Source of the DNA: Brevundimonas diminuta 470-4
Lineage (GTDB): Bacteria > Pseudomonadota > Alphaproteobacteria > Caulobacterales > Caulobacteraceae
Assembly: GCA_000318405.1 (NCBI GenBank)
Contig: KB291762.1
Span: 1 to 42,342, forward strand
DNA length: 42,342 bases
Reading direction: 5' to 3'
Below are positions 1-7,895 of this stretch, one piece after another (positions within the stretch are counted from its first letter, which is position 1; every line of letters starts with the position of its first letter). A program made the translations under genes and the position numbers. The notes beneath the pieces are model-generated. The model saw only the letters and a program-made list of their open reading frames with translations, did no database searches and was not told the DNA's origin.

Positions 1-57
1 TAGCTCGTCAGGCTCATAACCTGAAGGTCGTAGGTTCAAATCCTACTCCCGCACCCA
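1..57 (+). tRNA. tRNA-fMet (CAT), 3' part, cut by window edge
   Basis: The first bases hold the end of the D-arm, an anticodon stem-loop with CTCATAA in the loop (anticodon CAT), the variable loop, the T-arm with GGTTCAAATCC, the acceptor 3' strand TCCCGCA and an encoded CCA. The D-arm/anticodon context GTCAGG-CTCATAA-CCTGA resembles bacterial initiator tRNAs rather than elongator tRNA-Met. The 5' half lies outside the window. The T-stem is closed by a T-A pair (31/45), whereas the duplicate of this segment at 8106-8152 has C-G at the same pair. The gene is the integration site of the island that follows. Confidence 0.85.
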
Positions 58-59
58 AG
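13..59 (+). repeat. Left attachment repeat (tRNA-fMet 3' end)
   Basis: The 47-bp segment runs from the anticodon loop to two bases past CCA and matches 8106-8152 except at positions 31 (T versus C) and 45 (A versus G). These two bases pair with one another in the T-stem, so the differences are compensatory and both versions fold. This side retains the tRNA 5' half. Confidence 0.85.
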
Positions 60-63
60 TTTT

Positions 64-96
64 AACCCGCTATTCCAACAGGATAGCGGGTTTTTT
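64..96 (+). terminator. Rho-independent terminator after tRNA-fMet
   Basis: AACCCGCTATTCC and GGATAGCGGGTT form a GC-rich stem around a short AACA loop, followed by six T. It sits 7 bases after the tRNA CCA and should end the tRNA transcript. A structurally equivalent but sequence-diverged terminator follows the second tRNA fragment at 8158-8190. Confidence 0.85.
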
Positions 97-97
97 C

Positions 98-446
98 ATG
101 CCCAAAAACCGCACCCCAATTCCACTGTGGAAGCCATGTGGAAGCACCCGGCGCGAAAACCCAGCAGGGGAGGGCGTCAGATCACGATGTTGGGAATTTG
201 ATCGTACTCGCACCACTTCGAGTATGACGGCCCAATCCGTCTCTGTTCTCTATCCACCGCGGCGCGCGGCCATGGATGATCGTGAGAACTATTCAGCTAT
301 CATAGGCTGGGCCGCGTAGGGCGGAGAGACGCCAGGATCGGACCTTCGACCCCGACTCCGCCCTTTGACCGTGTTGGGCTCATTTCGGCGGTTCGGAGCG
401 TCGGCTTTGGACGGTCCTCGCTCAAGCCCTCAACGCCAGCTTATCA
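98..446. other. Non-coding stretch between tRNA terminator and retron RT
   Basis: No convincing gene is visible here. The segment around 134-175 resembles the sequence after the other tRNA copy (8220-8262), sharing an exact CCATGTGGAAGC core, so homology between the two island flanks extends past the att repeat. A 9-bp inverted repeat (318-326 with 356-364, AGGGCGGAG/CTCCGCCCT) lies downstream of the minus-strand RT gene and could help end the retron transcript, though its loop of about 29 nt makes it a weak terminator candidate. Confidence 0.4.
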
Positions 447-1616
447 TCACCATTTGATGCTCTCAAACTGCACTAGCAGTTTATCGCCGTACGGTCGGTC
501 GATCTGTCGCGCGAAGGCGATCAACCCTTGCACGTGGCGACGCATCCCGATCGTCGAGGCGAACCCGCGTTTGGCCTGGTGTTTGTCCACCCCAATGTCG
601 GGATGGGTGAGCGCGAACAGATGCGTCTCAACGTTGTTGCGAAAGCCGCGGTTGAGGCGAGGCGTCGACGAGTCGACCAGCGCGCCAAGCACCAGCTTCC
701 TGGCCCCCGGCGGTGTGATCGTGGTCTTCTGTCGATTGGCGCGAAGCCCGAGTCGCACCAACTCCCGTTCCACCTCGTGAGACCAATCGACGGCCGCCTT
801 CCGCGTGAACTTCGACGTTCGTGAGAAATGCAGGTCGTCCGCGTAGCGCGTGTATCGCCATCCTCCCGAGCGCGCCATTGCGGACAATTTGACGTCGAGC
901 GGCTCAACGATGTGGTTGGCCAGCATCGGGCTGGTCGGCGCGCCTTGCGGCAACCATCCCTGGAGTCTAGGGGGGTAGGGCAGATCATGACCGGCAGAAG
1001 GACGCGAACCGGGCGTCACGGGTGGATCTGTCGCGTACACCCGATGGTCGGGCGCCAAGCGTGTGCAAAGACGGCCTAGTTCGAAACAGAGAAGCGCTGG
1101 ATAACCGAGCCTACGGAAAAACCAATAAACCTGAGTCTCGCTGATCGACTCGAAAAAGTGTCGGACATCGACCTTCACCAGCCAAGTCGCGTTCGCGTGG
1201 CGTTTGATCGCGTCGCTCATCTTCACGTTCGGCGTAAACGCATAGCTCGCGGCATGAGGGGTGATGACGTTGAGGATATTCTGGGCGATCCAGCGCTGGA
1301 CGCGCATCAACCCGGGCGTGGGGACGCAGATTGTGCGGTAGCGCCTTGCAGGCGCGTTGCCAGCTTTAGGCGTACCGCGCTTCTGGACCCTGAAAACCTT
1401 GTAGGGGTCCAACCGTCGCCGGACGATCTTATCCAATACACCGGCGGAGACATCCGTGAGGTGGGCGAGATGGCCCAGACTCAGGACAACAGGCAGGTCA
1501 GGATGCGACGCCTTGATCGCGGCCCCCGCCGCCAGCGCCGCTTCAACGGACCGCCGATCAAGGCCGGCGCCGAGTGCACCAGCCTCAAACTGCTGAGGAT
1601 CCCACGTGAACGTCAT
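447..1616 (-). CDS. Retron-type reverse transcriptase
   Basis: The 389-residue protein has the palm core of a bacterial reverse transcriptase: an RYRTICVP element near residue 92, a DAIKRH segment followed by VDVRHFFESI with the first catalytic Asp near 150, QGAPTSP at about 224-230, the catalytic YADD at 258-261, and a LVLGALVD segment near 308-315 where retron RTs carry their VTG-region motif. Length is a little above the usual retron RT range of about 300-350. There is no maturase or HNH domain, which argues against a group II intron protein. The 193-bp gap between this gene and the upstream effector gene holds a strongly folded RNA. In known retrons the RT copies part of such an RNA into msDNA and forms a complex with it and an effector. 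The ATG at 1616 follows directly after the structured RNA; its RBS is weak. Confidence 0.9.
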   Translation of the reverse strand: MTFTWDPQQFEAGALGAGLDRRSVEAALAAGAAIKASHPDLPVVLSLGHLAHLTDVSAGVLDKIVRRRLDPYKVFRVQKRGTPKAGNAPARRYRTICVPTPGLMRVQRWIAQNILNVITPHAASYAFTPNVKMSDAIKRHANATWLVKVDVRHFFESISETQVYWFFRRLGYPALLCFELGRLCTRLAPDHRVYATDPPVTPGSRPSAGHDLPYPPRLQGWLPQGAPTSPMLANHIVEPLDVKLSAMARSGGWRYTRYADDLHFSRTSKFTRKAAVDWSHEVERELVRLGLRANRQKTTITPPGARKLVLGALVDSSTPRLNRGFRNNVETHLFALTHPDIGVDKHQAKRGFASTIGMRRHVQGLIAFARQIDRPYGDKLLVQFESIKW

Positions 1617-1635
1617 CTACTTTCGATCGGTCCAG

Positions 1636-1823
1636 GTGGACGGGGCTCGTTCCGCAAGCCAAGCCGCCCGCAGGCGGTTCCCGAAGGGAATGCGGAAGGA
1701 GTCCCGTGTACCTGCGATCTCACGCTCTGACGAAGACAGGGGAAGCCCCCTGCCCAGCGACAAAAGGCTGTTGCCTTCCATCAAGTGCCGCCCCAAGGGG
1801 CGACGGTTGCTAGACCAGTCCAC
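1636..1823 (-). ncRNA. Candidate retron msr-msd RNA
   Basis: The minus strand between effector stop and RT start folds extensively by eye. A possible a1/a2 closing stem pairs GTGGAC (1818-1823) with GTCCAC (1636-1641). Short hairpins follow, including one with arms CGCCCC/GGGGCG, an AAGGC-AACA-GCCTT hairpin, and one with GGCAGGGG/CCCCTGTC arms. A long stem of 17 positions with two mismatches pairs 1691-1707 with 1640-1656, capped by two hairpins (TTCCC-TTC-GGGAA and CCGCC-TGCG-GGCGG). Several short hairpins (msr) followed by one long hairpin (msd) just before the RT gene is standard retron layout. The 5' end overlaps the effector's last codons. Exact ends and the branching G, possibly in TAGC near 1810, are inferred. 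Confidence 0.7.
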
Positions 1824-3078
1824 TTGGGATCCTCAGTGATTTGGGATAATACGGTTCGGGGTTGGTGGAAACCGTCGGGCGCTTTTTATCGCCCAGCCGA
1901 CTGGCCAGTACGAAGGTTTGTCCCGCGTCGGTCAGTCGACCCTTGGCGTCGAGAAGGCCATCTGTCTCGGCCGAACTTACGACCAAGGCAACATCAGGCA
2001 AGGGGAGCTGCGTTTGCTCCGCGATCGCCTCGATCTGGCCAGGTCTGAGCCGCCCTGAAATGAGCGAGAGCACAAGGGCACTGCGCTGGTGTTTCAACGT
2101 CAAACCTTTCGCCAGCTCTATGCCTGTAGCCTCAGCGGCAAGGTCGATCACCTCCTGCTCACCTCGGACATTGAACGTCCTGCCCAAATCCTCCGGCAGG
2201 CCGCCATCGTAGAGTGCTCGCCACGGTACCGCAGGGTCAGATTGGTGGATGAGGGCTGGCGTGTTGTTTGGCAGGCGGTAGCTGAAGGCCACCAAACAGG
2301 GCTCGGGACCGTAGCCTGTCCGAGCCGCCCCACGGCCCGCACTCGGGCCGTACTGCTGGATCAGGGCGAGGCGCTTGTGATCGTTGGGATCTGTCGATTT
2401 CGACGACAGACTCGGCGCACGAAACTGGCTATGGACGGTCGGCTTCAGACGATGACGCCGAACCAGGGCCTCGCCTGCGGCCGTCGAGACTGCGCTGACC
2501 ACAGCGAAGTCAACCAAGTTCAACGACACCCAGGATCTAACACTCCTGATCTTCCAGAGCGCATCCAGCCAAGTCACAATGCGATTGCCGGACCCGATGA
2601 GGTCGGTAACGATGACGATGGTTTGCGTGGGGCGGGTTTTTCCGCGGATACGATCTGGACCGGGATGGTTGACGTAGACCTGCGTACCAGGCGGTGCCTT
2701 GACGATCTGCGAGATCACATTGGCGATTAGGCCTTCGCTGCCAACTCGCGTGCCGCCTCTGATCGGTGCAATCGGCGCAAAGGTATTGCCCGCTGCACGT
2801 AGCCGAGACACGCCTTGACGGTCGGGAAGCCGCTTTTCGGTGAAGAACGGCGCGTTGAGCTTGCGTTCCGCGTAAAGGGCAAGCCGTCGCTTTTTCGATG
2901 ACCGTTCGCGGCCAAGTTTTCTGAGCTGAATCCGAAGGACATCGCTGACTTGCTCAGCATTGAGGAGCAACATGTGGTCAAGCAGGGAGGCCGCGATCTC
3001 GACATCCGCGGCGGCGAACTGCGAGAGCCAAGCTAGGCCGGTCGGAGTTTCAGAAAGACGGGGTGTGGCGGGCCGCAT
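1810..3078 (-). CDS. Fused phosphoribosyltransferase-like / winged-helix retron effector
   Basis: From the ATG at 3078, which has AGGA eight bases upstream, the protein has 422 residues. Residues about 155-165 read VIVTDLIGSGN, the PRPP-binding-loop pattern of phosphoribosyltransferases, and a later VAFSYRLPNNTP segment is typical of PRTase-like proteins that accompany bacterial defence genes. Residues about 330-394 form a predicted winged helix (helix-turn-helix followed by a GLLDAKGRLT wing). The N-terminal ~100 residues are helical and basic. As I recall the retron classification, PRTase plus winged helix effectors define type III. Here both parts are in one polypeptide, encoded upstream of the msr-msd candidate and RT. 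It is probably the toxic effector held in check by RT and msDNA. A longer reading to 3396 lacks family-like sequence and was not used. Confidence 0.75.
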   Translation of the reverse strand: MRPATPRLSETPTGLAWLSQFAAADVEIAASLLDHMLLLNAEQVSDVLRIQLRKLGRERSSKKRRLALYAERKLNAPFFTEKRLPDRQGVSRLRAAGNTFAPIAPIRGGTRVGSEGLIANVISQIVKAPPGTQVYVNHPGPDRIRGKTRPTQTIVIVTDLIGSGNRIVTWLDALWKIRSVRSWVSLNLVDFAVVSAVSTAAGEALVRRHRLKPTVHSQFRAPSLSSKSTDPNDHKRLALIQQYGPSAGRGAARTGYGPEPCLVAFSYRLPNNTPALIHQSDPAVPWRALYDGGLPEDLGRTFNVRGEQEVIDLAAEATGIELAKGLTLKHQRSALVLSLISGRLRPGQIEAIAEQTQLPLPDVALVVSSAETDGLLDAKGRLTDAGQTFVLASRLGDKKRPTVSTNPEPYYPKSLRIPSGLV

Positions 3079-3452
3079 GTCGCATCCTAGGCGCGAAGTG
3101 AGAGGCGACGCCAGAGCTAGGGAAGGGCTTTGACTGCATTGTGGGTTCAGGCCATCGACCGCCCTGTTGATCTGCGCGTCGCATATGCAGCGGCTCGCGA
3201 GTGACCCGGCGAGGCAGCGCCAACTTCGCCGCTGGCGGCGGATGGGCGGCGGTGTTGGCGTAGGCCTCAATTCATGAGGACGGTTCGTGCAGGAGGCGGT
3301 CGTTTCCCTTACGCAAGCCCCCCTCGCGTCTGCTTCCCGGCAGTGTTCCAACGTCCGCATCTGGCGGATTTCGTTGAAAAAGGCAGCCGTTGGCAATTGG
3401 CATGAGGGCGACGCGCTGATTCACTCTGGTCGTTGAGACCGGAGGTGCGGCG
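3079..3452. other. Gap between retron effector start and transposase start
   Basis: This stretch should contain the retron promoter (minus strand) and the left end of the IS remnant, but neither can be placed with confidence. I see no clear -35/-10 pair upstream of 3078. The segment near 3361-3390, with CTGGCGGATTTCGTTGAAAAA, is similar to sequences near the ends of IS1182/IS5-like elements, so the IS edge probably lies about 3340-3370. No gene is recognised. Confidence 0.35.
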
Positions 3453-4444
3453 ATGATGGGCGAACGGCAGGTCGATCAGTCGGCGCTGTTCTATGAGTTC
3501 TCGCTGGAGCGGCATGTGCCGGCGGATCACATGCTTCGGTCGATTGACCGGTTCGTGGAGCTGGACGGGCTGCGAGCGCATCTGGCGCCGTTCTACAGCG
3601 CCATCGGCCGGCCTTCGATCGACCCCGAGCTTCTGATCCGCATGCTGCTGGTCGGGTATTGCTTCGGCATCCGGTCGGAGCGTCGGCTGTGCGAAGAGGT
3701 CCACCTGAACCTGGCCTATCGCTGGTTCTGTCGGCTGGGCCTGGACGGCGACGTGCCGGACCATTCGACCTTTTCGAAGAACCGCCATGGCCGCTTCCGC
3801 GACAGCGACTTGCTGCGGGAACTGTTCGAGACGGTGCTGCGCCGCTGCATGGCCGAGGGTCTCGTCGGCGGCGAGGGCTTCGCCGTCGACGCCAGCCTGA
3901 TCAAGGCCGACGCCAACCGCCAGCGCTGCGTGCCCGGAGACGAAGGTCTGCCGCCCGAGGCCGCCAGTCGCGCCATCGACGAGTATCTGGCCGCACTGGA
4001 CGACGCGGCCTTCGGCGGCGCCACGCCGGTGACGCCCAAGTTCATCTCGCCGGCCGATCCAGCCTCGCGCTGGAGCGGCGCCAACAAGGGCTTGGCCTTC
4101 TTCGCCTATGCGACCAACTACCTGATCGATCTGGACCACGCGATCATCGTCGATGTCGAGCCGTCCACGGCCGTGCGCCAGGCCGAAGTGACGGCGGCCC
4201 GCACCATGATCGAGCGGGTGCGCGAGCATCATGATCTGTGGCCCGCTCGCCTGGCGGCGGACACCGCCTACGGCTCGGCCGAGATGCTGGACTGGCTGGT
4301 CCACGATCAGGGCATCGAGCCGCACATCCCCGTCATCGATAAATCCGAGCGAGTCGACGGGACCTTCTCACGCGTCGACTTCGCCTATGACCATGCCGCC
4401 GACCTTTACCGCTGTCCGGGCGGCAAAACTCCGCAGACGGCCGC
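3340..4444 (+). mobile_element. Truncated IS1182/IS5-superfamily insertion sequence
   Basis: The transposase reading begins at 3453 and shows the DUF772-type N-terminal domain (LFYEFSLERHVPADHMLRSID, then RSERRLCEEVHLNLAYRWFCRLGLDGDVPDHSTFSKNRHGRF) and two acidic catalytic positions of the DDE fold (FAVDASLIKAD and LAADTAYGSAE). It stops resembling a transposase near residue 330, after YRCPGGKTPQTA, so the C-terminal part with the third catalytic acidic residue and the right inverted repeat are missing. A 7-bp direct repeat CGCTAGC separated by 7-8 bases sits at about 4442-4464, close to the break. Left boundary is approximate. The element should be immobile by itself. Confidence 0.7.
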
Positions 4445-6059
4445 TAGCTTCAGAACGCTAGCCGCTATCGAGCACAGATATCGTCTTGAGCCCGGTTACT
4501 TCGTTGGCCGGATGCGGCGACGCGGTGCGACCCGTCATCAGACGCCTAAGATGATCACGGCCTCTGAATCCAGAAGGCTGGCTTGGCACCTGCCTGACGA
4601 CTTCCCGTCGAGAAGCGCGACGGAGCAGGCTGAAATCGTGGAGTGGGTCCGCAAGCACATCATCTCGGGCGGGACGGAGTATCGCCGCTACCAGTCCGAG
4701 GCGGCCCGCCACCGGTTCGGCTTTCGGTTTGACGGCAATGGCGCGTCATGGCTCCAGGCGCCTCCTCAACTCGCTCAAGAGATCGCTGCCCTTCGACGCT
4801 TCAAATCCTCAACCCTCACCGACATCGGGTTCGAACGGTCAGGCGTTTGGGGGGAGGAGACAGCGGCTCAACGGACCGCGCATCTTGCCTTGATGTTCGG
4901 AGCGATGGCCGCGCCCCGTGAGGGCGAGGTGCGGGGTCTTGACGTGCCTCCTGAGATGCTGACGCTGGGCCTGCTCGTCTTTCCGGCGGTGTGGGACTGG
5001 TATGTCCAATGGCGTGAGCAGCGGCGTGGCTTCTACACCGGCTGGGAAACCGAGATGCTGTTGCTGGCGGCGGCCTTCACCCGAGAGCGGACGGGATGGC
5101 TTAGGCAGAACCCCATTTTCGCTGATCGCCTAGCGCCGATCCAAGGGCTGGTTTCAGAACCAGATATCGCGGCGGCGAAGGCCGATTGGGATGCTGTCTG
5201 CGAAGTCGGCCACAGGCATACGCTTGCGCGAGCGCGGGAGGTTCAGCGGGTCGCCCGTGTGCATCGCGATCCCTTCGAACCCATCTTGCCTATCCTGGAG
5301 GCGGCAAGCCCGGTCGGAGAATATCGCAAGATCGCCGACGAGGTGCTTCGTCAAATGCCGAATGATCGGCGCTATCCGCGTGCGGCAGCCGAGACGGTTC
5401 GATCATTTCTGCTCATCCGATTGGGCCTGCACTTGGGCCTTCGTCAGAAGAACCTGCGCCAGCTTCTCGTCACGCCTCGCGGCGAAATGGGCCGAACCGA
5501 ACGCGAGTTGGAAACGGCCAAACGCGGCGAGCTGCGTTGGTCGGCACGCGATGCCGGTTGGGAGGTCTTCATCCCGTGCGCGGCGTTCAAAAACTCGGAC
5601 TCTGCCTATTTCTCAAAGCGACCCTATCGAATGGTCTTGCCGGACCTCGGCGGACTTTACGGCTACATTGATCGGTATCTTACAACGAACCGACCCGCGC
5701 TCCTTGCCGGCGCGCCAGATCCCGGAACCTTCTTCGTAAAGACCGTCAAGCAGACCAGCCGCGACGCCGCTTTCACCCAATCGGGATTCTATGAAGCGTG
5801 GCGACTGACTATCCAGCGCTACGGAATCTACAATCCTTGGACTAAGCGCGGAGCGATCCCAGGCCTGATGTCGCATGGCCCGCACAGCGTGCGCGATGTC
5901 CTGGCGACCCATGTGCTGAAGCGGACAGGTTCCTATGAGCAAGCCAGCTACGCCATCCAAGACACGCCCGCGACCGTCGCGGCTCACTACGGCCGCTTCC
6001 TGCCGCAGGACAAAGCGGCCTTGGCCGCCAAGATCCTGAATGAGGTGTGGGCGGAATAG
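3453..6059 (+). CDS. Chimeric frame: truncated IS transposase fused to tyrosine recombinase C-terminal half
   Basis: One uninterrupted frame of 868 codons joins two unrelated proteins. Residues 1-330 are the truncated DDE transposase. From about 331 on, the sequence belongs to a large tyrosine recombinase: GLHLGLRQKNLRQLLV near 664 supplies the first catalytic Arg, HSVRD near 811 the His-x-x-Arg box, and TPATVAAHYGRF near 845 the nucleophilic Tyr. The recombinase has lost its own N-terminus, most likely through IS insertion followed by deletion. The break happens to preserve frame, so the chimera could be expressed from the transposase start, or the remnant may start internally, or the whole may be a pseudogene. 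Large recombinases of this kind often travel in integrative elements in sets; no partner genes remain here. The G+C-rich codon use does not change sharply across the junction. Confidence 0.7.
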   Translation: MMGERQVDQSALFYEFSLERHVPADHMLRSIDRFVELDGLRAHLAPFYSAIGRPSIDPELLIRMLLVGYCFGIRSERRLCEEVHLNLAYRWFCRLGLDGDVPDHSTFSKNRHGRFRDSDLLRELFETVLRRCMAEGLVGGEGFAVDASLIKADANRQRCVPGDEGLPPEAASRAIDEYLAALDDAAFGGATPVTPKFISPADPASRWSGANKGLAFFAYATNYLIDLDHAIIVDVEPSTAVRQAEVTAARTMIERVREHHDLWPARLAADTAYGSAEMLDWLVHDQGIEPHIPVIDKSERVDGTFSRVDFAYDHAADLYRCPGGKTPQTAASFRTLAAIEHRYRLEPGYFVGRMRRRGATRHQTPKMITASESRRLAWHLPDDFPSRSATEQAEIVEWVRKHIISGGTEYRRYQSEAARHRFGFRFDGNGASWLQAPPQLAQEIAALRRFKSSTLTDIGFERSGVWGEETAAQRTAHLALMFGAMAAPREGEVRGLDVPPEMLTLGLLVFPAVWDWYVQWREQRRGFYTGWETEMLLLAAAFTRERTGWLRQNPIFADRLAPIQGLVSEPDIAAAKADWDAVCEVGHRHTLARAREVQRVARVHRDPFEPILPILEAASPVGEYRKIADEVLRQMPNDRRYPRAAAETVRSFLLIRLGLHLGLRQKNLRQLLVTPRGEMGRTERELETAKRGELRWSARDAGWEVFIPCAAFKNSDSAYFSKRPYRMVLPDLGGLYGYIDRYLTTNRPALLAGAPDPGTFFVKTVKQTSRDAAFTQSGFYEAWRLTIQRYGIYNPWTKRGAIPGLMSHGPHSVRDVLATHVLKRTGSYEQASYAIQDTPATVAAHYGRFLPQDKAALAAKILNEVWAE

Positions 6060-6110
6060 ATGGGGAAGGGGCGGCTCAACCCTCTTTAAATGTGGCGGGG
6101 ACAGACTGCG

Positions 6111-6701
6111 ATGATGAGCCGCTCTCGCCGTCGTCGTTCCCGTCTTCCATCGCCCCCCAGAAAAAGAGCGCGCCGTCGCAGCCATCCTTGGCGCTTCGCG
6201 GTCGCCGTCGCCGGAGTGGCGGCGGCGGCGTTTCTGACGGTGGTCTATTGGCCATTGGACGACGAACTGGAACGGCTGGATCCGAAGGTGGAGCAGATGC
6301 TGGCGGTCGAGCCCGAGCCGGAGCCAGAGACAGGGTCGGCAGCGGCGGCGACCGCCGACCGGTTCGTCTGCGACGTGGCTTATGTGAACGACGGCGACAC
6401 CCTCCGGTGCAAGGACGGAACACGTATCCGACTTCACGCGGTGGCGGCGCGCGAAACCGACGAGACCTGCTCGCCCGGCCATCCCTGTCCTACCGCCTCC
6501 GCCGCGTCCGCAACCGCTGAACTTCGCCGCCTTGCCTCCAACCGAACGATCCGTTGCGAGCGCATCGGCCAAAGCTACAACCGGGTTGCAGCCATCTGCT
6601 GGACGCCTGGGGATGTGGAGATCAACTGCGCCATGATCCGCAGCGGGACGACGGTGGTGTGGGATCGGTTCAATCGAGAGCGGCCGATCTGCCGATCCTG
6701 A
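6111..6701 (+). CDS. SNase-like (thermonuclease family) protein, membrane anchored
   Basis: A 196-residue protein if started at the ATG at 6111, which has GGGGA about 11 bases upstream; an in-frame ATG at 6090 is less well placed. A very basic N-terminus precedes one membrane helix (WRFAVAVAGVAAAAFLTVVYWP), then a Glu/Pro-rich linker. The C-terminal ~115 residues match the staphylococcal-nuclease fold: VNDGDTLRCKDGTRIRLHAVAARE carries the Asp pair and Arg of the active-site strand, and YNRVAAICWTPGDVEINCAMIRSGTTVV carries the later Arg and Gly-Thr segment. The topology places the nuclease domain in the periplasm. It follows the recombinase remnant by about 50 bp and converges with the integrase. 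Whether it helps the island (for example against incoming DNA) is unknown. Confidence 0.8.
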   Translation: MMSRSRRRRSRLPSPPRKRARRRSHPWRFAVAVAGVAAAAFLTVVYWPLDDELERLDPKVEQMLAVEPEPEPETGSAAAATADRFVCDVAYVNDGDTLRCKDGTRIRLHAVAARETDETCSPGHPCPTASAASATAELRRLASNRTIRCERIGQSYNRVAAICWTPGDVEINCAMIRSGTTVVWDRFNRERPICRS

Positions 6702-6731
6702 TGAGGAGGGCAGGAGAGGCCGTAACGTCCC

Positions 6732-7895
6732 TCACCCTAGCGCCAACGCCAACCGCCCCGCGATGCGCGTCGCCGCTTCCCTAACCGGATGATCCGCCAG
6801 GTGCGCATACCGGGCTGTGGTCTGGACCTGGGTGTGGCCGAGCAGCTTGCCAATCATCGGCAAGCCTTCGCCCGCCAGGACGCCGTCCGATGCATAGGTT
6901 TGCCGCAGATCGTGAATGCGGACATCCTCCAGGCCTGCGGTCTTGCGGATGCGCCGCCACGGATGCTGAAGGTCGGTCAAATGGCTCCCATCGAGCTTGC
7001 CGACGATGACGTAGGGATTGCCGTCCACCTCGGGCAGCTTGCGCAGCAGATCCATCACCGCATCGCCCAGGTAGACGGTCTTCGGTCCCGTCTTGCTGTC
7101 CGGTAGCCGGAAGCGGCCCGCTTTGAAGTCGATGTAGCTCCACTTTAACGTCTGGATCTCGCGGAGGCGGCAGCCGGTTAGGAGAAGCAGTCTAAAGGCG
7201 GCGACAGCGAAGCGGCTCTCCGCGCCTGTGCGCTCGGCCTCTTGAAGGGCCGCGCCCAGGCGCTCGATCTCTTCGGGCGACAGGAAGCGCTCTCGCTTGC
7301 GCTCGGGGAAACCCTTCACGTCGTCACAGGGGTTGGTGCGCTTGTCCCGCATCCCCCAGACCTCGGCCAGGTTCATCATCTTGGACAGGACGCCCAGCAC
7401 CCGGTTCGACTGATAGGGCGTGTGGGCATACTTCCCATGAAGCTCCGCCACATCGGCCGAGGTGACCGTCCGCACACGCTGCTTGCCGAAGAACGGGTTG
7501 ATGAAGAACTCGACGGCGCGCCGGTATTCATAGGCGGTGGTCGGTTTGCAGCGCACCGCGACATGCTCCTTCAGAAACCGTGCGCCCAACTCCTGCACCG
7601 TCGCCGCCTGACGCTCCAGATCGCGCAGCGTCGCCGGGTCATCGCCGCCGCCGCGCACGGCGCCCAGCATGCGGTTGGCCTCGCGCCGCGCGATCTCCGC
7701 CGTCACCACGCCATGCTGACCCAGCGCCACGCGGCGGGTCCGGCCGTGTCGGCGATACTGGATCAGATAGAAGCGCTTGCCGTTCGGCATCACCCGGACG
7801 CCGAACCCCGGCAGTTCGCCGTCGAAGACGATGTAGTCCTTGGCGCGGGCCTCCAGACGGTCCACCACGCGCTTGCTCAACTTCTCGCCAGCCAT
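6732..7895 (-). CDS. P4-type tyrosine integrase of the island
   Basis: A 387-residue integrase from the ATG at 7895, chosen because AGGA lies nine bases upstream; an ATG at 7916 would add seven residues. The N-terminus is the DUF4102-like arm-binding domain (VFDGELPGFGVRVMPNGKRFYLIQYRRHGRTRRVALGQHG), a SAM-like core-binding domain follows, and the catalytic domain shows Arg in TGCRLREIQ (~243), HDLR (~328-331), LLGHTQVQTTARY with His ~354 and Tyr ~363. The motif reads HDLRQTYAS where many relatives have HDLRHTFAS; the essential His-x-x-Arg is kept. The start codon is about 210 bp from the right tRNA repeat and transcription runs away from it into the island. This enzyme most likely integrated the element into tRNA-fMet. 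Confidence 0.93.
   Translation of the reverse strand: MAGEKLSKRVVDRLEARAKDYIVFDGELPGFGVRVMPNGKRFYLIQYRRHGRTRRVALGQHGVVTAEIARREANRMLGAVRGGGDDPATLRDLERQAATVQELGARFLKEHVAVRCKPTTAYEYRRAVEFFINPFFGKQRVRTVTSADVAELHGKYAHTPYQSNRVLGVLSKMMNLAEVWGMRDKRTNPCDDVKGFPERKRERFLSPEEIERLGAALQEAERTGAESRFAVAAFRLLLLTGCRLREIQTLKWSYIDFKAGRFRLPDSKTGPKTVYLGDAVMDLLRKLPEVDGNPYVIVGKLDGSHLTDLQHPWRRIRKTAGLEDVRIHDLRQTYASDGVLAGEGLPMIGKLLGHTQVQTTARYAHLADHPVREAATRIAGRLALALG

Noticed and set aside
98..319. Open reading of 73 codons after the tRNA terminator
   Set aside because: Composition is not protein-like, there is no RBS, and part of the segment is shared non-coding flank with 8220-8262.
447..1616. RT as part of a group II intron or a diversity-generating retroelement
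   Set aside because: There is no maturase or endonuclease domain and no intron domain V-like hairpin at its 3' side that I can see. No template/variable repeat pair or Avd-like gene was visible. The PRTase neighbour and structured leader favour a retron.
3079..3396. N-terminal extension of the PRTase-like protein to 3396
   Set aside because: The extra 106 residues are Cys/Arg/Pro-rich without pattern, while the ATG at 3078 has an AGGA site; the extension also runs into the presumed IS end.
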